From Allochromatium tepidum (lineage in GTDB: Bacteria; Pseudomonadota; Gammaproteobacteria; Chromatiales; Chromatiaceae): DNA of 64,000 bases. Positions 48,678-57,240 of this stretch are shown here, piece by piece; the first letter of the stretch is position 1; each line of letters begins with the position of its first letter. The notes under the pieces are model-generated. The model searched no databases and was not told the origin of the DNA. It was given only the letters and a program-made list of their open reading frames with translations. Location of the stretch: contig NZ_AP024563.1 of NCBI RefSeq assembly GCF_018409545.1, forward strand, positions 2,651,001 to 2,715,000, read 5' to 3'. A program made the translations under genes and the position numbers.

Positions 48678-49653
48678 CTATTCGGTGTCAAGTCCCCGGA
48701 GATTGTAGACACGCTTTTTGAAGCGTTCAGGGCGTTTCTCGTGCCGGTCCTTGAGTGCCTGGATCGGGGCGATGTGGCCGAGGGCTTTCTGCGGAAGGTG
48801 TTGGTTATAGACCTGAACGTAGCGCTCGATGGTCTGGGCTAGCGACTCGGCGGAGTCGAAGCGGGTGGTGGTCAAGACCTCTGAAAGGCGCCCGTTGAAG
48901 CGCTCGATCATGCCGTTGGTCTGGGGGGTGCGCGGCTGAATAAGGCGATGCTCAATGGTGTTGGCCGAGCAGACCTGATCGAAGCGATGGCGCCCGGTCG
49001 GTTCACGCTCGCCGGTGGCACCGAAGCGGTCGGTGAATTCTTTACCGTTATCGGTCAAGACCTTGGTGATGTTGAACGGGGCCCTGGCGATGAGCCGCTC
49101 CAGGAAGCCGGCGGCGTTCCGGGCGGTTTTCTCGGGCAGGATCTCAACATAGACCCGGCGCGTGGCCCGATCGATCGCGGCAAAGAGGGACTGAGCACTG
49201 TCCTCATCCGGCATTCGCGGCAGGTACTTCACGTCGACATGGACAAAGCCCGGTTCGTAGTCATTGAAGGGCTTGACCGGGCGGGCGTCCGGATCGATCG
49301 GTTGGGGCCTGAGCGCCTGGAGGTTGGAGACGCCATGACGGCGCAGACAGCGATCCAGGCCCGAGCGCGAGACAGTGGTGCTGATAAACTCGTGGGTGAC
49401 GGCCAGCAGGTCATCAAGCGGCAACAGGAGCGTTTTACGCAACTCGACCACGACCGCCTCCTGCGCCGGCGTCAGGCGCGTGTGGAGACGGTGCCGAGGC
49501 GTCCTCGGTGCCGGAGCGCCGACGCCACTTCAACACCGTCTGACGGCTCAGCCCATAGCGCTCGGCCGGCTCGCGGGTCGAGCGCGTCGAGGACTGGAGC
49601 TCTCGACGGATGGCCGGGGTGGTGCACGCGTTTTTGTGCAGACGGATGACCAT
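48678..49653 (-). pseudogene. IS481-family transposase, frameshifted
   Basis: The N-terminal part (from 49653) has MVIRLHKNACTTPAIRRELQ and the helix-turn-helix ERYGLSRQTVLKWRRR. The rest, in another frame, reads RHRLHTRLTPAQEAVVVELR and then the DDE core: FVHVDVKYLPRMPDE, VLTDNGKEFTDRFGA and QPRTPQTNGMIERFNGRLSE. The frames switch near 49500 (one-base indel around ACCGAGGACGCCTCGG). Combined length (about 320) matches full IS481 transposases, so a single shift inactivates it. The element end TGTCAAGTCCCC lies at 48686 within the C-terminal codons; I could not find the opposite end. Confidence 0.85.
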
Positions 49654-49788
49654 GGGGAGCTAGACCTTCTCGTGTTCAGTTCGGACGTGCCGGGCGGCTT
49701 TCAAACTCCGCGGCGAGCCGCTGGAGAACCTCGCGGGCGAGGAACAAAGGATAACTCCTTCGCGGCACATGATCACACGGGACGCAAC

Positions 49789-49838
49789 AACCGCATCCAT
49801 CGCAAACGATGCGGTTCTCAAGCCCACTGCATCCTACA
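49789..49838. repeat. REP-like hairpin beside bchY
   Basis: Arms AACCGCATC (49789-49797) and GATGCGGTT (49808-49816), followed by GCATCCTAC; same arms and tail as the copy after tatB at 18505-18551. Read on the minus strand, GTAGGATGC immediately continues the bchY stop codon if the MITE-like element between them is removed, so the REP unit supplies the TAG. The rest of 49654-49843 shows no gene. Confidence 0.65.
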
Positions 49839-49843
49839 CCGCC

Positions 49844-49999
49844 CATGGCTTTGAAGGTGCAAAAATACAACATTAAGAATCAATCGCTTGCGATGTTGAA
49901 TCTGGTGTGGACCGCCCAACTTTCCCTAGCCTGGGCTTTGCTAACCCAGCAAAATCAAGACATTGAGCGCAAGCACTTTTTGTGACCTTCAAAGCCATG
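49844..49999. mobile_element. 156-bp MITE-like element with 11-bp flanking direct repeats
   Basis: Termini are a perfect 15-bp inverted repeat, CATGGCTTTGAAGGT at 49844 and its complement ending at 49999, with imperfect continuation (CAAAAA). The element is AT-rich and non-coding. It is flanked by the perfect direct repeat CCTACACCGCC at 49833-49843 and 50000-50010, a probable target-site duplication. CAT-beginning ends with 10-12-bp duplications are typical of IS4-family, IS231-like elements; that family assignment is tentative. The insertion is exactly at the bchY stop codon and preserves it. Confidence 0.8.
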
Positions 50000-50000
50000 C

Positions 50001-51386
50001 CTACACCGCCTTAACCACCGCACGCCCAGCCGTCCCACGCCTAACCGGCATCACCGGCCAAACCCCGCTGGTCTCACCCTCCCCCACTCCCTCAAAAAAG
50101 GCCCGCATGGTGGCAAACCGTTCCTTGTTGGCAAGCGCGGCATTGATGACCTGCGCCAGCGACCCCGCCCCCGCCGGTCCCATCAAGGGCCGCGCCGAAA
50201 TCAGATTCGTGAAATACAGCGCCGGAATCTGCCGCTCCTTCGCCGCCTGAACCACTGGCGTCGTCCCGATCGCCAAATCCGGCTCCAGCGACTCGACCGC
50301 CGCCAGATCCTGCTCCAGCGACGCCCGGAACTGCACCGGCGCCCCACGCTCCTCTAACCACGCCAGATCCGCCTCATTCCAGGGTGTGCGCGGGCAGGCG
50401 GTGCCGACATAGGGTACGGTCGCGCCAGATTCGATCAGCAGACGCGCGACCAGCAACTCCGATCCCTCATAGCCCGACACGATCACCCGTCCCTTGATCG
50501 GCATCGCCGCCAGCGCCCCACCGATCGCCGGCAAAAACTTATTCTTCGCCGCATCGACCTTATGCTGCGCGATCCCGCACGCCTGCCCGATCGCATCCAA
50601 CCAGGCCGCCGTCCCATCGCGCCCGACCGGGGCAGAACCGACGATAGGGCGACCGGCAGCGGCGAATTCGCGCGCACTGGCCTGATACTGCGGATGGATG
50701 GCCGCCGCCACCCGGCAGTCGAGCGCGGCATAGAGTTCACGCCATTCGCGGGTCGGCACCACCGGGCCGACGGCCAGACCCAGCGGGTCGAGCATCATGC
50801 CGATGCCGACCGGGTCGGCGGGAAACATCTCACCCAACAAGGTCACGGTCGGACGCTCACTGCGCCCCCCGCGCGGCGCCTGCACCGGCCCCTGCTCCGC
50901 CTCCAGACGCGCATACTGAAGCATCGCCCCAGCCAGCACATCCTTCGCCTCCGCATGGGTCGGCGTCCCGAATCCAGGCACATCGATGCCCAGAATCCGC
51001 ACCCCGTTCACTTCTTTGGGCAGCAGCCGCAGCGGCACGCCCGAGGCCGTCGGCACGCACAGATTGATCGCGACGATGGTATCGAGCTTATCGGGATCGG
51101 CGAGCTTGAGCACCGCCTCGCGCGCGTCCTCGAACAGCCGCCCCGAGACCAGCGACTCGGAATCGAACGGCACATAGCCGATCGAGCGCCGCGCCCCATA
51201 AAAGTGCGCCGTGAAACTCAGCCCATAGACACAGCAGCCCGAGCCGACCAGCACCATCGCCGTGCGGCGCATCCGCAACCCGACACGCAGCGCCCCAAAC
51301 GCCGGACACATGGTCTGCGGCTGATCGTGCGGCCCACGCGCCCGCTCGCCGGCAGTGGCGCACCCGGAGGAAGATTCCTGAACCAT
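50001..51386 (-). CDS. bchY: Chlorophyllide a reductase subunit Y
   Basis: Catalytic-component subunit of chlorophyllide a oxidoreductase (with BchZ; electrons come from BchX). The 461-residue frame has the cluster-ligand region MVLVGSGCCVYGLSFTAHFY, INLCVPTASGVPLRLLPKEV, LGIDVPGFGTPTHAEAKDVL and GYEGSELLVARLLIESGATV. ATG 51386 follows a strong GGGAGGA site; a TTG at 51407 overlapping the bchX stop is a weaker alternative. The stop codon lies in sequence shared with a REP-like repeat and abuts a MITE-like element; bchZ is displaced by about 3.6 kb. Confidence 0.96.
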   Translation of the reverse strand: MVQESSSGCATAGERARGPHDQPQTMCPAFGALRVGLRMRRTAMVLVGSGCCVYGLSFTAHFYGARRSIGYVPFDSESLVSGRLFEDAREAVLKLADPDKLDTIVAINLCVPTASGVPLRLLPKEVNGVRILGIDVPGFGTPTHAEAKDVLAGAMLQYARLEAEQGPVQAPRGGRSERPTVTLLGEMFPADPVGIGMMLDPLGLAVGPVVPTREWRELYAALDCRVAAAIHPQYQASAREFAAAGRPIVGSAPVGRDGTAAWLDAIGQACGIAQHKVDAAKNKFLPAIGGALAAMPIKGRVIVSGYEGSELLVARLLIESGATVPYVGTACPRTPWNEADLAWLEERGAPVQFRASLEQDLAAVESLEPDLAIGTTPVVQAAKERQIPALYFTNLISARPLMGPAGAGSLAQVINAALANKERFATMRAFFEGVGEGETSGVWPVMPVRRGTAGRAVVKAV

Positions 51387-51403
51387 CAAATGTTCCTCCC
51401 GAC

Positions 51404-52354
51404 TCAAGCGTCGTCGTAGACGACTTCGAGCGACGGCTTGACGCTCGCCGAGATGTCGCTCATGTCCTCGGGACGCGCCGGCTCCAGCACCACATGCCGC
51501 CCGACCTGATCGCCTTTGAACAGATCCAGCAGCGCCTCGTGCGCCAACGGTTTGGGACGCACCGGCGGGGCCTCGGCGACGTTGGCTGCCAGCGACTCGA
51601 ACAGCGGCCCCCAGGGACCGTCCGGACGCCCGATGATCTCGTAGTTGGCACTCTTGCGCCGGATCTCCTCATGCGCCGGAATGGTCGCCAGGATCGGAAT
51701 CTCGGCGGCGGCGGCGAATGCCTGTGCCTCGCCGGTGCCGTCGTCCTTGTTGATCACCATGCCGGCCACGCCGACATTGCCGCCCAGACCCCGGAAGTAT
51801 TCGACTGCCGAACAGACGTTGTTGGCGACATAGAGCGACTGGAGATCGTTGGAGCCGACGATGATGACCTTCTGGCACAGATCGCGCGCGATCGGCAGCC
51901 CGAAGCCGCCGCACACCACGTCGCCCAGGAAGTCGAGCAGCACATAGTCGAAATCCCACTCATGGAAGCCCAACCCTTCCAGCAGCTCGAAGCCGTGGAT
52001 GATGCCGCGCCCGCCGCAGCCGCGCCCGACCTCGGGTCCGCCGAGCTCCATGGCGAACACGCCGTCGCGCTTGAAACAGATGTCGCTGATCGTGACCTGC
52101 TCGCCGGCCTTCTTCTTCTCGCTGGAGACGCCGAGAATGGTCGGACAGTTGCGCCCGCCGAACAGCAGCGTGGCGGTGTCGCTCTTCGGATCACAGCCGA
52201 TCAGGAGCACCTTCTTGCCCTGTTGCGCCATCATGTAGGACAGATTGGCGAGCGTGAAGCTCTTGCCGATTCCGCCCTTGCCGTAGATGGCGATGATCTG
52301 GGTCTGCTTGAGCGAGGGCGCGCTCGGCGCGGGGATGTTGACGGATACAGTCAC
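51404..52354 (-). CDS. bchX: Chlorophyllide a reductase iron protein BchX
   Basis: NifH-like ATP-dependent reductase that feeds electrons to BchY/BchZ. The 316-residue product has the P-loop IIAIYGKGGIGKSFTLANLS, switch region LIGCDPKSDTATLLF, and cluster-ligand cysteines in GGPEVGRGCGGRGIIHGFEL and DFLGDVVCGGFGLPIARD. GTG at 52354 is chosen because it follows a GGAG site and overlaps the bchC stop (GTGA); a TTG five codons upstream is possible. Confidence 0.96.
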   Translation of the reverse strand: MTVSVNIPAPSAPSLKQTQIIAIYGKGGIGKSFTLANLSYMMAQQGKKVLLIGCDPKSDTATLLFGGRNCPTILGVSSEKKKAGEQVTISDICFKRDGVFAMELGGPEVGRGCGGRGIIHGFELLEGLGFHEWDFDYVLLDFLGDVVCGGFGLPIARDLCQKVIIVGSNDLQSLYVANNVCSAVEYFRGLGGNVGVAGMVINKDDGTGEAQAFAAAAEIPILATIPAHEEIRRKSANYEIIGRPDGPWGPLFESLAANVAEAPPVRPKPLAHEALLDLFKGDQVGRHVVLEPARPEDMSDISASVKPSLEVVYDDA

Positions 52355-53415
52355 GAAAGCGTTCTCCAATCGAGGATCATCTTCAGGCAGCTCGGATCAC
52401 CGAAGGCGGTGCGATAGGCGGAGTCCGCCTCGGTCGCGGGGACGCAATGGGTGATGAGCCCGTCGAGCGAGAGTCGGCCCGAGTCGAGCAGGTCGCGCAC
52501 CGCCGCCAGATCGGACGGCTGGAACTCGGCGGCGATGCGGAAGCGCGCCTCGCGCATGAAGGCCGGTGGGAAGGTGAAGCTGACCGGCTCGTGATAGAAA
52601 CCGCCGAGCACGATCTCGCCGCCGCGCGCCAGCCGCGCGACCAGGCTGTCGAGGATACGGGCGTCGCCGCTCATGTCGCAGATGGTGCGATAGTCGCGGC
52701 GTGGGTCGTCGTCGGGGAGCATCACATCGTAGCCATAGCCCTCGGCGCCGCTGTGACGCACCGGGTTGGTCTCCCACACCACCGGGCGGGTGCCCTCGCC
52801 CAGTGCCGCGATGCGCGCCAGCAGCCGTCCGAGCACGCCGTGACCGACGATCAGCTCGACATGGGGGGCGGGCGCGGTGCCGACGTCAGCCGTCGCCACG
52901 GAACTCGCGGACGCACCGGAAGCCATGGCGCTCGCCGCAGACTCGGCCCGCAGCGCGGCATGCGCCGGCGTACTCGCCGCCGGTGCCGCGATGGCATGAT
53001 AGGCGGTCGCCGCCAGCGCCAGCAGCACGCCCTGCTCGCCGAGCGACTCGGGCACCGGCAGCAAGCGAGCACCAGGCGCGACGACACGCGAGGCCGCGCC
53101 GCCGAACAGTCCACGCACCTCGCCGTAACAGCGCGCGCCGGGCACGAAGACGCGCTGCCCGACCGTCAGACCGGAGTCCGGCCCGGCGTAGCTGACGCGA
53201 CCGACGGATTCATAACCGGGAACCAGCGGATAACCCATGCCGGGGAAAGGCGGCATGGCGCCCGACCACAGCAGGCGCTCGGTTCCGGTGCTGATCCCGC
53301 TCCATTCCATATCGACGACGACATCGCCGGCCTCGGGCGGAGTGAGCGGCAAGCGTTGCAGCGCCAGCCGTTCAGGCGCTTCGAGGACGACGGCCAGGGC
53401 TTCGAGATTCGGCAT
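52351..53415 (-). CDS. bchC: Bacteriochlorophyllide a dehydrogenase BchC
   Basis: NAD-dependent oxidoreductase converting the C3 hydroxyethyl group to acetyl in bacteriochlorophyll synthesis. MDR-fold, 354 residues: VVVDMEWSGISTGTERLLWS, YPLVPGYESVGRVSYAGPDS, LIVGHGVLGRLLARIAALG (nucleotide site) and HCVPATEADSAYRTAF. Between ALAATAYHAI and HVELIVGHG there is an Ala/Ser-rich insertion of about 45 residues (residues roughly 143-188) that I do not recall in other BchC proteins. ATG 53415 is chosen. Overlaps bchX by 4 bp; 135 bp separate it from crtF. Confidence 0.94.
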   Translation of the reverse strand: MPNLEALAVVLEAPERLALQRLPLTPPEAGDVVVDMEWSGISTGTERLLWSGAMPPFPGMGYPLVPGYESVGRVSYAGPDSGLTVGQRVFVPGARCYGEVRGLFGGAASRVVAPGARLLPVPESLGEQGVLLALAATAYHAIAAPAASTPAHAALRAESAASAMASGASASSVATADVGTAPAPHVELIVGHGVLGRLLARIAALGEGTRPVVWETNPVRHSGAEGYGYDVMLPDDDPRRDYRTICDMSGDARILDSLVARLARGGEIVLGGFYHEPVSFTFPPAFMREARFRIAAEFQPSDLAAVRDLLDSGRLSLDGLITHCVPATEADSAYRTAFGDPSCLKMILDWRTLS

Positions 53416-53550
53416 ATCTGGGTTCAAGGCGATCTCTCGGACGGGTTGAATCTGAAAGATCCGACAGTTTAGCGGAAGTTGGACGCGAGTCGAAAAATAC
53501 CGTGGGACGACGGCGAGCAATAGACGGAATCAGCAGGGTTTTTCAGGCGT

Positions 53551-54672
53551 TCAGGCCCGTTGAGCCACCAGCAACTGCGTGAGCATCGGCCGAATGGTGC
53601 GAATCTGACGCACCCGGTCGAAGCCGACCCCGAGCAGCATCTCCGTCAACTCACCCGGCGTGCGCGGCCGACCACTGCCCATGGCGAGCAGATAGAACCC
53701 GAAATAGGCATCCCCGATCGGCTCGGCTCCCGGCGTGCCCGACATGGGTTCGGCCACCAGTAACCGCCCGCCGTCGGGCAGCGCCTGACAGGCCGCGCGC
53801 GCAAAGTTAGGCGCGTCGTGATCGTCGTGATCGTGCAGCACCCGCACCAGCGAGACGACATCCGCCCCCTCGGGCAGCGGATCGCGCCGCACATCGCCGC
53901 CGACCGCCGTCGCCCGATCGCCCAGCCCTTCGCGCTGGAAACGCGCCCGCGCCCGCTCGGCCACCGCCGGTAGGTCGAACAGGATCACGCGCAGATGCGG
54001 CCAGCGTTTGGCGGCTGTGACCAGAAAGGCGCCGTCGCCGCCGGCCACGTCGAGCAGACAGCGATGATCCTGGAGCGAATAGGCGTCGAGCACGTCGTCG
54101 GCGATCAGACGTTGCGACTGGGCCATCAGCTCGCTATAGCCGCTGACCGCCTGCTCCCCCGCCGCCGCCGGCGCCTCGGTGCCGACATAGGCCCAATAGC
54201 CCTGTAACTCACGCTGCGGCAGCTCACCACGCAACAGGGCCACCGGATCTTTCAGATCGGCATAGGCCATGGCGTGATGCTCGACCATGGCCGCGATGCC
54301 CGGATTGCCGACCATGGCCGCCCCCAGCTCGCCGAGCGCATAGCGATCATCACCGCGCGCCTCGGCCAGTTCCAGACTCGCCGCCGCGCGCAGCAGCCTC
54401 CGCGCCCCCTCGACCGGCAGCCCAAGACGCGGCGCCAGTTCATCGACCGATTGCGTCCCCTCGGCCAGGATCTCGAACAGCCGCACCTGAACGCAGGCTT
54501 GCAGAATCTGCGAATAGACGAAACCGGCGACGATGTCGAACAGCTCACGCGCCCGACGCTGCGCGCGCGGACGGGTCAACGGAAAGATCGAGGCCCAACG
54601 TTGAAACTCGGGCTTGGAGAGCACACGATTACGCAGGGCGAGCAGAGGTTCGGGAAGGCGCACGGATATCAC
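53551..54672 (-). CDS. crtF: Demethylspheroidene/hydroxycarotenoid O-methyltransferase CrtF
   Basis: SAM-dependent methylation of the C-1 hydroxyl of spirilloxanthin-series carotenoids. The 373-residue protein has an N-terminal helical dimerisation domain with a winged-helix (QVRLFEILAEGTQSVDELAP) and a Rossmann methyltransferase domain (CLLDVAGGDGAFLVTAAKRW, VILFDLPAVAERARARF, VVSLVRVLHDHDDHDA with the catalytic His, GGRLLVAEPMSGTPGAEPIG). Sits between crtE and bchC in the crtEF-bchCXYZ-puf superoperon order. Confidence 0.95.
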   Translation of the reverse strand: MISVRLPEPLLALRNRVLSKPEFQRWASIFPLTRPRAQRRARELFDIVAGFVYSQILQACVQVRLFEILAEGTQSVDELAPRLGLPVEGARRLLRAAASLELAEARGDDRYALGELGAAMVGNPGIAAMVEHHAMAYADLKDPVALLRGELPQRELQGYWAYVGTEAPAAAGEQAVSGYSELMAQSQRLIADDVLDAYSLQDHRCLLDVAGGDGAFLVTAAKRWPHLRVILFDLPAVAERARARFQREGLGDRATAVGGDVRRDPLPEGADVVSLVRVLHDHDDHDAPNFARAACQALPDGGRLLVAEPMSGTPGAEPIGDAYFGFYLLAMGSGRPRTPGELTEMLLGVGFDRVRQIRTIRPMLTQLLVAQRA

Positions 54673-54747
54673 GACCGATGGAGCCGGGTGAGCCGCCGCT
54701 CGGGGCGACTCACCGGCGTGGGAAGTAGAACGACGCTCAGGCCAAAC

Positions 54748-55617
54748 TCAGGCCGCGCGCTGGGCCAGATCCTTGGGCATGATGCGGCGCGACTCGGCCA
54801 TCAGCACCTCGGCGAACTGATCGCGCCCCGGACAGGCCGGAATCGCGTCGATGGCCCCCGTGACCAGACCGCGCAGACGCGCGATGGCGCCGTCGATGCC
54901 GAGCTCGCCCGCCGCGCTGGGCCGGTTGAGCACGGCATCGCGTCCGACCGGCTTGCCGACTTCCTGGGCGCTGGCGGCGACATCGCGCAGATCATCGGCG
55001 ACCTGATAGGCTTCGCCGATCTTGTCGCCGACAATGCTCCAGGCCTCGGCGTCAGCACCCGCGACCAGCGCACCGGCCACGGTGGCCGCCGTGAACAGCG
55101 AGCCGGTCTTGGCGCGATGGTATTCCTCGACCGTGACCTGCGGCTCGCACTCCCAGGCCTGACCGGCGGTGATGCCGTGCGGCATCCCGACCGAACGGCT
55201 GATGGTCAGGAGCAGCGGCGCCAGACGCTCGGGCGAGTCGGCCAGGACGCGCGCCAGATGCTCGAAGGCGAGGATGATGAGCGCATCGCCGGCCAGCACC
55301 GCCAGCGGCTCGCCGAAGGCGCGATGCACCGAAGGCACGCCGCGACGCAGCGGCGAGTCGTCGAAACAGGGCAGGTCGTCGTGCACCAGCGAGGCGCAGT
55401 GCAGCAGCTCGATGGCCACGCCGGCCGCATCCGCCGCCGCGTAATCCTTGCTGCCGCAGGCGGCGGCGACGGCCAGACACAGCCGCGGACGCACGCGCGC
55501 GCCGCCGGGAAAGACCGCATGACGCACCGCCTCGGCCAGACGCGGCGGACAGCCGGGGACGGCCACGGTGTCTATGGCAGCGGCCAACGCCTGCTCGATT
55601 CTCGTTGTGGCATCCAT
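54748..55617 (-). CDS. crtE: Geranylgeranyl diphosphate synthase CrtE
   Basis: Elongates farnesyl diphosphate to GGPP for carotenoids and for the phytyl chain. The 289-residue trans-prenyltransferase has the first Asp-rich motif CASLVHDDLPCFDDSPLRRG and the second in AYQVADDLRDV, with GAGAR-like FPGGARVRPRLCLAV near the N-terminus. First gene of the minus-strand superoperon. The 117-bp gap to divergent crtD carries two CrtJ/PpsR-type operators. Confidence 0.96.
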   Translation of the reverse strand: MDATTRIEQALAAAIDTVAVPGCPPRLAEAVRHAVFPGGARVRPRLCLAVAAACGSKDYAAADAAGVAIELLHCASLVHDDLPCFDDSPLRRGVPSVHRAFGEPLAVLAGDALIILAFEHLARVLADSPERLAPLLLTISRSVGMPHGITAGQAWECEPQVTVEEYHRAKTGSLFTAATVAGALVAGADAEAWSIVGDKIGEAYQVADDLRDVAASAQEVGKPVGRDAVLNRPSAAGELGIDGAIARLRGLVTGAIDAIPACPGRDQFAEVLMAESRRIMPKDLAQRAA

Positions 55618-55654
55618 CAGTGATCCCCCGGCAAACCTTGATCAGTGGTCAATA

Positions 55655-55698
55655 TGTAAAGGTGAGTTGACACTCAGAAGTGTCATGTACAATAGACA
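55655..55698. promoter_or_regulatory. crtE-crtD divergent control region with two CrtJ/PpsR operators
   Basis: Two TGT-N12-ACA palindromes lie at 55655-55672 and 55681-55698, 8 bp apart. A further perfect inverted repeat TGACAC/GTGTCA (55668-55685) bridges them. In the crtD direction TTGACA (55667-55672) and TACAAT (55688-55693) form a promoter-like pair with a short 15-bp spacer. Paired, closely spaced sites are the arrangement CrtJ/PpsR binds cooperatively. Confidence 0.75.
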
Positions 55699-55734
55699 TC
55701 AATATCCGACACGTCAACGCGAATCACGGGAGTC

Positions 55735-57240
55735 ATGGACCTGATGCCGGATCAACGAGTCATTGTCATTGGTGCGGGCGTTGGTGGGCTGGTGACAGCC
55801 ATCCAACTCGCCGCGCGCGGTCTTCAGGTGCGGGTGCTCGAACGTGCCGAGGCGCCCGGCGGCAAGATGCGCGAGGTCGCCGTCGGTCCGCACCGCATCG
55901 ATGCGGGTCCGACCGTCTTCACCATGCGCTGGATCTTCGAGGACATCTTCGAAGCGGCCGGCGCACGGCTCGACGCGCATCTCGAACTGGAACCGCTGTC
56001 GATCATAGCACGCCATGCCTGGAGCGAGCAGGAGCGGCTGGATCTGCACGCCGACCACGAGCGCAGTGTCGAGGCCATCGGCGACTTCGCCGGCGCGGCC
56101 GAGGCGCGCGGCTATCGCGCCTTCTGCGAACAGGCGCGCACCATCTACACGACCCTGGACCCGACCTTCATCCGCGCCTCGCGCCCGAGCCTGCTCGGAC
56201 TCATGGGACGCTGCCGTCTGAGCGGTCTGGGCAATCTGCGCGGCGTGCGACCCTACGACAGCCTCTGGGACATGCTCGGAACCTATTTCAAGGACGAGCG
56301 TCTACGTCAACTCTTCGGGCGCTATTCGACCTACTGCGGTTCCTCGCCCTTCATGGCGCCGGCCACGCTGATGCTGATCGCCCATGTCGAGCAGGAAGGC
56401 GTGTGGTCGGTGGTCGGCGGGATGCACCGGGTCGCCCAAGCACTGGCCCGACTGGCCGAGGGCTTGGGCGCGACCATCGAATACGGGCGCGAGGTCACGC
56501 AGATCCTCACCGGCCCCGGCGGCGTGCGCGGTGTGCAACTGGCCGACGGTGAGCGGATCGAGGCCGATTCGATCGTGGTCAACGCCGATCCGGCCGCTTT
56601 GACCAGCGGTCGGCTCGGCACCGAGGCGCGTCGCGCGCTGCCGCCCCTGGACCCCAAACGCCGTTCGCTCTCGGCGCTGACCTGGTGTCTGAGCGCCGAG
56701 ACCGAGGGTTTTCCGCTGGCCCGTCACAATGTCTTCTTCGGACGCGACTATGCCTCCGAGTTCGAGGACGTCTTTGGCCGCGGGCGACTGCCGCGCGACG
56801 GCACCGTCTATGTCTGCGCCCAGGATCGCGGCACCGACGGCAACGGATCGCCGGACGGCCCCGAACGACTGTTCTTACTTTTGAACGCCCCGCCACGGGG
56901 CGACCGACACGACTTGGATGCAGTGGAGATCGAGCAATGCGAGCAACGGGTATTCTCACGCCTGGAGCACTGTGGCCTGAGGGTCCGACGCGACCCCGAA
57001 CGGATGGTGATGACCACGCCCGTGGAGTTCGAACAGCGCTTTCCGGCCACGGGCGGCGCGCTCTATGGTCAGGCGACCCACGGTTGGAAGGCGTCGTTCT
57101 CGCGTCCAGCCTCGCGCACCAGGATTCCGGGACTCTATCTGGCGGGCGGGGGCACGCATCCGGGCGCGGGCATTCCCATGGCGGCGATGTCGGGTCGACT
57201 GGCGGCGGAGGCCCTGCTCGCGGACCGGCGTTCGACCTGA
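55735..57240 (+). CDS. crtD: Methoxyneurosporene/hydroxycarotenoid 3,4-desaturase CrtD
   Basis: FAD-dependent carotenoid desaturase introducing the C-3,4 double bond in spirilloxanthin synthesis. The 501-residue product has the dinucleotide fold VIVIGAGVGGLVTAIQLAAR, PGGKMREVAVGPHRIDAGPT, YSTYCGSSPFMAPATLMLIA and the C-terminal carotenoid-desaturase motif IPGLYLAGGGTHPGAGIPM. First gene of the plus-strand crtDC pair; its stop overlaps the start region of crtC. Confidence 0.94.
   Translation: MDLMPDQRVIVIGAGVGGLVTAIQLAARGLQVRVLERAEAPGGKMREVAVGPHRIDAGPTVFTMRWIFEDIFEAAGARLDAHLELEPLSIIARHAWSEQERLDLHADHERSVEAIGDFAGAAEARGYRAFCEQARTIYTTLDPTFIRASRPSLLGLMGRCRLSGLGNLRGVRPYDSLWDMLGTYFKDERLRQLFGRYSTYCGSSPFMAPATLMLIAHVEQEGVWSVVGGMHRVAQALARLAEGLGATIEYGREVTQILTGPGGVRGVQLADGERIEADSIVVNADPAALTSGRLGTEARRALPPLDPKRRSLSALTWCLSAETEGFPLARHNVFFGRDYASEFEDVFGRGRLPRDGTVYVCAQDRGTDGNGSPDGPERLFLLLNAPPRGDRHDLDAVEIEQCEQRVFSRLEHCGLRVRRDPERMVMTTPVEFEQRFPATGGALYGQATHGWKASFSRPASRTRIPGLYLAGGGTHPGAGIPMAAMSGRLAAEALLADRRST

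Noticed and set aside
49654..49770. Opposite terminal inverted repeat of the IS481 element
   Set aside because: I looked for the complement of TGTCAAGTCCCC upstream of the transposase start and found no convincing match, so no full IS boundary is reported.
56685..57236. Long N-terminal extension of crtC across the end of crtD
   Set aside because: The sequence is the out-of-frame reading of crtD with no CrtC similarity beyond the last few residues; only the overlap region near 57200-57237 is plausible.
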